Shown here: positions 53,861-61,357 of the stretch, piece after piece
Layout of the letters: each line of letters starts with the position of its first letter
Position numbering within the stretch: position 1 is the stretch's first letter
Assembly: GCA_963809765.1 (NCBI GenBank)
Contig: CAWEKT010000001.1
Coordinates: 62,001-126,000 of the forward strand
Source: JACVRM01 sp963809765
GTDB taxonomy: Bacteria; Actinomycetota; Thermoleophilia; Gaiellales; Gaiellaceae
Direction: 5' to 3'
DNA length: 64,000 nt
The notes under the pieces: generated by a model
Told to the model about the DNA's origin: nothing
What the model saw: only the letters and a program-made list of their open reading frames with translations
Databases searched by the model: none
Translations under genes and position numbers: made by a program

Positions 53861-54900
53861 ATGTCTGCCGCTGCCATCCAGCCGGCGCTCGAGCATCTGC
53901 TCGCCGGCCGCGACCTGGGGCACGCGGAGGCGTACGAGGTGATGGGCGAGGTGATGCGCGGCGAGGCGACGCCGGCCCAGATCGGCGGCTTCCTCGTGGC
54001 GCTGCGTGCGAAGGGTGAGACGGCCGAGGAGATCGCCGGCTGCGCCGCGGCGATGCGGGAGCACGTCGTCCCCGTTCACGCCACGCGCGACGACCTGGTC
54101 GACACCGCCGGAACCGGCGGCGACGGAGCCGGCACGCTCAACATCTCGACCGCGGCCGGCATCGTCGCCGCGGCCGCTGGCGCCGGGGTGGCCAAGCACG
54201 GCAACCGCGCCGTTTCGTCCGCCTCGGGCTCGGCCGACGTGCTCGAGGCGCTCGGCTTCCGGCTCGAGCTCCCGCCGGTGCGGATCGCCGAGTCGATCGA
54301 CCGTCTCGGCTTCGGCTTCATGTTCGCGCCGCTGCACCATCCGGCGATGCGCCACGCAGCGCCGGTGCGCCGCGAGCTCGCGACTCGCACCGTCTTCAAC
54401 GTGCTCGGCCCGCTCACGAACCCGGCCTCCGCCCGCGCGCAGGTGATCGGCGTCTACGCGCCGGGGCTCGTGCGCACGATCGCCGAGGTGGCGCTTCAGC
54501 TCGGCGCAACGCGCGCCTACGTCGTCCACGGCCACGGCGGCATCGACGAGCTCTCGCCGGCCGGGCCCTCGCTGGTGGCAGAGGTGGCCGACGGCAGCGT
54601 GCGCGAGTGGACGCTCGAGCCGGAGCAGCTCGGCCTCGAGCGAGTACACGCGGAGAGCCTGCGCGGCGGCTCGCCCGACGACAACGCGCGCGCCATCCGC
54701 GACGTCTTCGCAGGCGGGGACGGCGGGCATCGCGCGGCCGTGCTGCTGAATGCCGCCGGAGCGATCGCCGCCGCGGGCCACGCGGGCGACCTGCGCGAGG
54801 GGCTCGAGCTCGCCCGGGAGGCGATCGACTCCGGCGCCGCCTCCTCCCGGCTCGACGGAGCTGGCGCAGTTCACACAGGAGGCCCATGCCGCGGTTTAGG
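53861..54900 (+). CDS. trpD: Anthranilate phosphoribosyltransferase TrpD, frameshift near the end
   Basis: About 346 residues. AYEVMGEVMRGEATPAQIGG, DLVDTAGTGGDGAGTLNIST (the GTGGD PRPP loop), AGVAKHGNRAVSSASGSADV, RTVFNVLGPLTNPASA and VVHGHGGIDELSPAGPS. Transfers phosphoribose to anthranilate. One extra G near 54858 shifts the last 13 codons, which then read LAQFTQEAHAAV. Overlaps trpC by 14 bases. Confidence 0.88.
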
Positions 54901-56044
54901 GACGCGCTTGCAGGCGCCGGTCTGGCGTGCATCGCGGAGTTCAAGCGCCGCTCGCCGTCGGCCGGCGACATCCGCGCCGACGCGGCCACCGCAGACCGTG
55001 GCGCCGGCTTACGAGCGGGGTGGAGCGGCCGCGATGTCCGTCCTCGTCGACGAGCGCTTCGGCGGCTCGTGGGACGACCTGCGCGAGGCGCGGGCGGCCA
55101 CCGGCCTGCCGCTGCTCGCGAAAGGCTTCTTCGGCGAGGAAGCCGACCTGCGCACGGCCCGAGAGGCGGGCGCGGACGCCGTCCTGCTGCTCCTCCGCGA
55201 CCTGGACGACGCCCGTGCCGCCGAGCTGATGGCAGTCGCGAAGCGGCTCGGGCTCGACGCGCTCGTCGAGGCCCACGATGAGCCGAGCTCGAGCGCGCCG
55301 TCCGTCTCGGCGCCGACCCGATCGGCCTCAATGCCCGTGACCTGACCACCTTCAACGTCGACCGGCGGGCGCAGCTCCGCCTCGTCGCCGGCGCTCCGGT
55401 GGGCCCGGTCGTGGTCGCCGAGAGCGGGATCTCGAGTCGCGCACAGGCGGCCGCGGCCGAGCTGGCCGGGGCCGCGGCTGTGCTCGTCGGCACAGCGCTC
55501 ATGCGCGCCGGCGACCCCGAAGCTGCGCTCCGCGCACTGCTCGCGCGGCCGCTCGTCAAGGTCTGCGGGCTCACGAGACAGGAGGACGTTGACGTCGCCG
55601 TGGAGGCGGGCGCCGACCTGCTCGGCTTCGTGCTCGTCCCCGAGAGCCCCAGGTGCGCGCCGGGCGTTCTCGACGTCCCCGACGACCGGCTCTGCGGTCG
55701 CGGTCTCGGTCGGCGAGCCGGCAGACGGCGAGGCCGACCTGTCCCAGCTCTACGAGCACGAGCCCGGCCGCGTCCGCGGTCGCGACGGCGTGCTGCTCCA
55801 GCACGGGCGGCAGGTGGCGCGCGTCCTCGACTTGCCGTGGGGCGAGAGCGACGACGGCCACCTCGCGCGCGCGGCCGCGGCTGAGGGGCGGGTCGTGCTC
55901 GCGGGCGGCCTCGACGCGGACAACGTCGCCGCCGCGATCGCCGCCGTCCGGCCTTGGGCGGTCGACGCGAGCTCGCGCCTCGAGTCGGCGCCGGGCATCA
56001 AGGATCACGCGCGCGTGCGCGCGTACGTGCAGGCGGCCCGGTGA
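54887..56044 (+). CDS. trpCF: Fused indole-3-glycerol phosphate synthase / phosphoribosylanthranilate isomerase (TrpCF), frameshifted
   Basis: About 385 residues. IGPS half: ACIAEFKRRSPSAGDIR (catalytic Lys), FGEEADLRTAREAGADAVLL, LVEAHDEAE, GLNARDLTTFNVD and VVVAESGISSRAQ. It runs in the same frame, with no stop, through ALLARPLVKVCGLTRQEDVD into the PRAI half (catalytic Cys in KVCGLT), ending WAVDASSRLESAPGIKDHAR. Frame changes near 54993, 55278 and 55680 lie elsewhere, so the junction itself looks genuine. Catalyses two consecutive tryptophan-pathway steps, in the order of E. coli TrpC(F). Overlaps trpB by GTGA. Confidence 0.78.
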
Positions 56045-57162
56045 CCGTGGAGCTCGACTACGGGCCCTACGGGGGCCGCTTCGTGCCGGAGACCCTCATC
56101 CCGGCGCTGGACGAGCTCGAGGCGGGCTGGGCGGAGGCCGCGCGCGGACGCCGCCTTCGCCGCCGAGCTGCGACGACCTGCTGACCACCTACGCCGGCCG
56201 GCCGACGCCGCTCACCCGCGCGTCCCGCTTCGCCCCGGCGAAGCGGCTCTACCTCAAGCGCGAGGACCTGCTCCACACGGGCGCCCACAAGCTCAACAAC
56301 GCGCTCGGGCAGGCGCTCCTCGCGCGGCGGCTCGGCAAGCGCCGGATCGTCGCCGAGACCGGCGCCGGCCAGCACGGCGTCGCGACCGCGACGGCGTGCG
56401 CTCGCTTCGACCTCGACTGCTGCGTGTACATGGGCGCCGAGGACATGCGCCGGCAGCGCCCCAACGTCGAGCGCATGCACCTGCTCGGCGCGGAGGTACG
56501 CCCGGTCGAGCACCGGGACGCAGACGCTCAAGGAGGCGACGAGCGAGGCCATCCGCGACTGGCTCGCGAGCGTCGAGGACACCTACTACCTGATCGGCTC
56601 CTGCGTCGGACCCCGTCCGTATCCGGCGATCGTCCGTGAGCTCCAGTCCGTCATCGGCCGCGAGGCGCGCGAGCAGGTGCTGGCGGCCGAGGGGCGCCTG
56701 CCCGACGCCGTGGTCGCCTGCGTGGGCGGCGGCTCGAACGCGATCGGCATCTTCGCGCCGTTCATCGACGACGAGGACGTTCGCCTGATCGGCGTCGAGG
56801 CGGCCGGCGCGGCCAGCCTCGGCACGGGGCGGCCGGCGATCCTGCACGGCTCGCGCTCCTCCGTGCTCGCGAACGAGGACGGCCAGGTGCTCCACGCCCA
56901 CTCGATCTCGGCCGGACTGGACTACCCAGGTGTCGGGCCCGAGCATGCGGCGCTGCGGGATGCCGGCCGGGCCGCGTACGTGTCCGCAACCGACGACGAG
57001 GCGCTCGAGGCGTTCCGGCGGCTCGCACACACCGAGGGGATCCTGCCCGCGCTCGAGCCGGCGCACGCGCTCGCCCGGGTCGACGGCCTCGACGCCGAGC
57101 TGGTGCTCGTCTGCCTCTCGGGCCGGGGCGACAAGGATCTCGGCCACCTGACCGGCGCGTGA
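56041..57162 (+). CDS. trpB: Tryptophan synthase beta subunit TrpB, frameshifted
   Basis: About 373 residues. YGPYGGRFVPETLIPALDEL, LYLKREDLLHTGAHKLNNAL (PLP Lys), AETGAGQHGVATATACA, CVGGGSNAIGIF (phosphate loop) and HSISAGLDYPGVGPEHAAL. Frame changes near 56145 and 56518. Condenses indole and serine to tryptophan with TrpA. Starts in GTGA overlap with trpCF, ends in GTGA overlap with trpA. Confidence 0.88.
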
Positions 57163-57866
57163 GCGGCAAGCGGCTCGCCGTCTACCTGATGGCCGGCGCG
57201 GAGACGCCCGAGCTGGCTGAGGCGGCCGTCGAGGGCGGCGCCGACCTGCTCGAGCTCGGGTTTCCCTTCTCCGACCCGCTCGCCGACGGGCCGGTGATCC
57301 GCCGCGCCGCCGAGCGCGCACTCGCCGCGGGGATGGGCACGGCGCGCTGCCTGGAGTGCCTGGCCGAGATTCGCGGGCGCGTCGACGTCCCGCTCGTGCC
57401 GATGACGTACGCCTCGCTGCTCGAGGCGTACGGCCCCGAGCGGTTCGCCGAGGCCGCGGAGGCGGCCGGGGCGGCGAGCCTGATCGTCGCCGACCTGCCG
57501 TCGGACGTGCTGCCCGGGCTCCGCCGCGTGCATCTCGTCGCGCCGACCTCGACGGACGAGCGGCTGGCGCTCGCAGCGTCACGGAGCGACGGGTGGCTCT
57601 ACCTCGTCACCGTGACCGGCACGACCGGCGTGCGCGACGAGCTCTCGCCCGCGCTCGCGGGGCTCGTGCAGCGGGCGCGGCAGGCGACCGACCTGCCGCT
57701 CCTGGCCGGCTTCGGCATCGGCACGCCTGCGCAGGCCCGCGCCGCCGCCGAGCTCGCCGACGGCGTCGTCGTCGGCTCGGCCGCGCTCCAGGCGGCGGAG
57801 AGCGGGTCGGCGGCGCTGCGCTCGCTCGTCCGCTCGCTCCGCGACGCGCTCGACGACCTCGCCTGA
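57159..57866 (+). CDS. trpA: Tryptophan synthase alpha subunit TrpA
   Basis: 235 residues, somewhat shorter than the usual 260-270. LLELGFPFSDPLADGPVIRR holds the catalytic Glu and Asp; LVPMTYASLL, LVTVTGTTGVRDELSP and AGFGIGTPAQARAAAELADG follow. Cleaves indole-3-glycerol phosphate to indole. No frameshift. The start lacks the first beta-strand region of longer homologues, starting directly at VYLMAGAETPE. Confidence 0.9.
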   Translation: MSGKRLAVYLMAGAETPELAEAAVEGGADLLELGFPFSDPLADGPVIRRAAERALAAGMGTARCLECLAEIRGRVDVPLVPMTYASLLEAYGPERFAEAAEAAGAASLIVADLPSDVLPGLRRVHLVAPTSTDERLALAASRSDGWLYLVTVTGTTGVRDELSPALAGLVQRARQATDLPLLAGFGIGTPAQARAAAELADGVVVGSAALQAAESGSAALRSLVRSLRDALDDLA

Positions 57867-57968
57867 CCGGCTGCGGGTTCTCCGCGAGGCGGATGGGCGT
57901 CGGCACCGATGGCGCGGCCCGCAGTGTGTCCGACACTCGGCGTGGACTTCGAGACCGAAGGAGACGCC

Positions 57969-59609
57969 ATGCCATCCCGCCAGACCCACGTCCTGATCGC
58001 CGGCGGCGGCGTCGCCGCCCTGGAGGCCGCGCTCGCCCTGCAGGCGACCGCGAGCGAGCTCGTCACCGTCGAGCTGATCGCGCCCGAGCTGCACTTCTGG
58101 TACCGGCCGCTCTCGGTCGCCGAGCCGTTCGGGCTCGGCGAGTCGACTCGCTACGAGCTGGGCACGCTCGCAGAGCGGGCCGGCGCCACGTACACCCCCG
58201 GCTCGCTCGAGGGCGTCGACGCGGGCGCGCATATGGCGCGCACGTCGGTCGGCGACATTCCCTACGACGTGCTGCTGGTCGCGACCGGTGCCCGCTCCGA
58301 GCAGGCAGTCGACGGCGCCACGCTCACGTTCCGCGGGCCGGCCGACGTCGAGCCGCTCACCCGGCTGCTGCGACAGATCGAGTCGGGCGCCGTGCGCCGC
58401 ACCGCGTTCGTCGTCCCGTGGGGCGCCACCTGGGCGCTCCCTGCCTACGAGCTCGCGTTGATGACAGCCGCCCGGCTGGAACCGCTCGACCTCGAGGGCA
58501 CCGAGGTGGTTCTGGTCACGACCGAGGACGAGCCGCTCGAGCTGTTCGGCCCGGCGGCCAGCGAGGCCGTCAACGGTCTCCTGGAGGCGTACGGGATCGA
58601 GCTGCACACAGGCGTCTACCCCCGTTCGGTCGTCGACGACGAGCTCTGGGTTGTGCCCGCCGGCAAGATCCAGGCCGACGCCGTGGTCGCGCTGCCGCGC
58701 CTGCGTGGCCCACGGATCGACGGGCTGCCGCAGAACGTCGTCCGGCTTCATCCCGGTCGACGGGTTCGCACGGGTCATCGGCCTGGACGATGTCTACGCG
58801 GCCGGCGACTGCACCAACTTCCCGCTCAAGCAGGGCGGCATCGCGGCGCAGCAGGCGCTGACCGCGGCACAGGCCATCGCGGCAGCAGCCGGAGCCCGGC
58901 GTGGAGCCGCGGCCGTTCACGCCCATGCTGCGAGGGCTGCTCCTCACCGGCAGGCAGCCGCAGTTCCTCCGCCGCGACCTCTCGACAGGCGTCGCCGAGT
59001 CCTCCGCGGCGAGCACCGACGCGCTCTGGTGGCCCCCGGCGAAGATCGTCGGCCGCTACGTCGGGCCGTTCCTGGCAGAGCTCGCCGGCACCGAGGCGTC
59101 CGACACCGCGACCGCGCCCGAGGGGAGCGTCGAGGTGGAGGTCGAGCTCGAGCCGGACGAGGTCGAGCGGCTCGGGCGGCCCAGGGTCCCCGCGGGCGTC
59201 GAGGACGGCGAGAGCCTCAGGGTGCGCGCGCTGATGGCGACCGACGTCGTGACGGTCGAGCCGGAGGACACGCTCGGCCTGGTCGCCGAGCTGATGCGCG
59301 ACCACGACACCGGCTCCGCCGCGGTGACGATGTCCGGCCGGCTGGTCGGGATCCTCACCTCGCGCGACCTCCTGCGTGCATTCGCCGGCCGCGCGCACCC
59401 GAGCGAGGCCCGCGCGCGCGAATGGATGACCGCGGAGCCGATCGTCGTCGGGCCGGACGCCACCCTCGACGGCGGCGGTGATGCTGATGACCGAGTACGG
59501 CATCCACCACCTGCCCGTCGTCGAGGACGACCGCCCGATCGGCATGCTCGGCCTCCGCCAGGCCGCCCGGCACCAGCAGCGGCCGACGAAGGTCGGGCTC
59601 GGTCTCTAG
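57969..59609 (+). CDS. FAD-dependent (NDH-2/SQR-like) oxidoreductase fused to a C-terminal CBS pair, frameshifted
   Basis: About 546 residues; ATG at 57969 with GAAGGAGAC upstream. N-terminal FAD loop VLIAGGGVAALEAALAL, LHFWYRPLSVAEPFGLGE, LLVATGARSE, and VYAAGDCTNFPLKQGGIAAQ. No redox Cys pair of a classical sulfide:quinone reductase is seen. An acidic linker (EVEVELEPDEVERL) leads without a stop into LRVRALMATDVVTVEPEDTL, LVGILTSRDLLRAFA and MTEYGIHHLPVVEDDRPIGM, two CBS motifs. Frame changes near 58746, 58897 and 59478. Nucleotide sensing of a flavin oxidoreductase is a plausible role (inference). Confidence 0.75.
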
Positions 59610-59756
59610 CGCGGCGACGGTCGGTCAGCCCCGCACGGTGCGTCGCAGCTCTAGGTAGTTCTCCGCATGCACGTTCAGCGTCCCCGCCGATGGACGCGCC
59701 GCTCGCCGCCGGTCAGTCTCCGTGCAACGAAACGACGAACCAAACGGAGGGACGAG

Positions 59757-60333
59757 ATGCGCAAGTGGTTTGCATACGGAGGGATCGCAGCCAGTGTGAT
59801 GCTCATGGCCGTAGGCATCGGCGCCATCGCGATCGGCGCGATCGGCCTCAACGACGTGCGCGACGAGATCGCCGTGCAGAACATCACCGCCGGCGACGAC
59901 GCGGCCGAGCTGACGAACGGCAAGCTGCGAGCCCGGCCAGCAGATCACGACCGGCGCCGAGGCGCGGGCGTTCGCCGACATCATGGAGCACCACACGCTC
60001 GCCGCCACCGACGGCCAGCGCTATGCCGAGATGGGCCGCTTCCTCACACCGAGCGGCGACGACACGAGCGACGAGGCCCTGGCGGCCAAGACGCCGGACG
60101 GCCGGCCGGTCGAGAACGGGCTCCGCAACATGTGGGTCACCGAGACGGCGCTGACGACGGCGCTCAACACCGCCTTCTTCGCAGAGCGGGTCGCGTTCTT
60201 CTCGATCGTGATGGGCGTCGCGCTCTTGCTCACCGGGATCGGCTTCCTGGTGCTGACGCTGGGCGGCGCGCTCGGCTACGTGGCGCTGCCGCGCCGCAAG
60301 CAGGCGACCGACACGGCGCCGCTTCCCGCGTAA
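59757..60333 (+). CDS. Small membrane protein with two transmembrane helices, one frameshift
   Basis: About 191 residues, ATG after ACGGAGGGACG. Helix 1 WFAYGGIAASVMLMAVGIGAI near the start, an external loop of about 115 residues (EARAFADIMEHHTLAATDGQ, YAEMGRFLTPSGD), and helix 2 FSIVMGVALLLTGIGFLVLT near the end. The frame changes near 59935. Family not recognised by name. Neighbours are a flavin-CBS protein and a universal stress protein, so a stress or energy-shortage role is possible. Confidence 0.65.
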
Positions 60334-60338
60334 CCGCC

Positions 60339-60398
60339 GGCGGCGGGCCACTGCCCGCCGCCCAGGCGACGACGACCCGGGCCAGCCCCGGGTCGTCG
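60339..60398 (+). terminator. Two strong tandem hairpins
   Basis: GGCGGCGGGC/GCCCGCCGCC (60339-60348/60353-60362) and CGACGACCCGGG/CCCGGGTCGTCG (60370-60381/60387-60398), both perfect. They start 5 bases after the stop of the membrane-protein gene and separate it from the USP gene. Confidence 0.75.
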
Positions 60399-60512
60399 CG
60401 CGCTGGGGGGTCGTGCGGAAATGCCGCAGGGCGATCGGTGCTCGTCCCGATGACGCCGCCGCAGCCGCCCGCGAGCCTTTGGACAACAGTCGCCGTCGAG
60501 AGGAGAGACATC

Positions 60513-61357
60513 ATGGAGGCCCAGACCTCGAACGCACCGCCAGCAGCACCCGCTCCCCCGGTGTTCTCCCGCGTCCTGGTCGGCGTCGACGGTTCGCCGG
60601 AGGCGCTCGAGGCCGCCCGCCAGGCCGGGCGCTGCTCGACTCGGCCGGCGATCTGCGGCTCCTCGCCGCCTTCGACATCGCGCCGGCGATGGTCGGCGGC
60701 ACCGGCCCGGGCGTTCCCGCCTACTTCGACGAGGAGGCGCAGCGCACGGTGGCCGAGGCCGCGCTCGCCGCCGCTCGCACGCAGGTCGGAGAGCGCATCT
60801 CCACCTCGCTCGTCGCCCGCGGCAATCCCTGGCAGGAGCTTCTCCACGAGGCCACGAGCGAGCCGACGACGCTGGTGGCCGTCGGCTCGCACGGCACCGG
60901 CCGGGCGCCGCGGCATCCTGGTCGGCTCGACCGCGACGCGAGCTCGTGCACAAGGCGCCGTGCTCGGTGCTGGTCGCGCGCAAGGCAGGGCCGGACTTCC
61001 CGCAGCCGCATCGTCGTCGGCATCGACGGCTCGGAGCAGTCCGCGGCGGCGTTTTCCGTCGCCCGTGAGCTGGCCGAGCGCTTCGGCGCCGAGCTGTGGC
61101 CGGTGGTCGCCCATGGCGGCAAGGGGGTCGACGACGAGGCGATCGCTGCCATGGTCGACTACCACCGTGAGGATCAGGAGGGAGAGCCGGTGCCGGCGCT
61201 CGTCGCCGCTGCGGCCGACGCCGACCTGCTCGTCGTCGGCAGCCGCGGCCTGCACGGGCTGCGCTCGCTAGGCTCGGTCTCCGAGCGGGTCGCGCACCAG
61301 GCTCGGTCGTCGGTCCTGATCGTGCGCCGCGGCGACGATGCAGACACTCCCGGCTGA
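60513..61357 (+). CDS. Universal stress protein with two Usp domains, frameshifted
   Basis: About 281 residues, ATG after GAGAGGAGAGA. Domain 1: VFSRVLVGVDGSPEALEAAR, then TTLVAVGSHGTGR, ILVGSTATELVHKAPCSVLV. Domain 2: RIVVGIDGSEQSAAAFSVAR and DLLVVGSRGLHGLRSLGSVS, VLIVRRG. Both keep the ATP-loop G-x2-G-x9-G-S/T type pattern. Frame changes near 60628, 60910 and 61005. Tandem Usp proteins of this type belong to hypoxia/stationary-phase responses in actinobacteria. Overlaps the next gene by 20 bases. Confidence 0.82.

Noticed and set aside
57969..59609. Sulfide:quinone oxidoreductase as a firm name for the FAD protein
   Set aside because: The fold matches, but the redox-active cysteines expected for that enzyme are not visible; the only clear Cys is in the AAGDCTNF motif.
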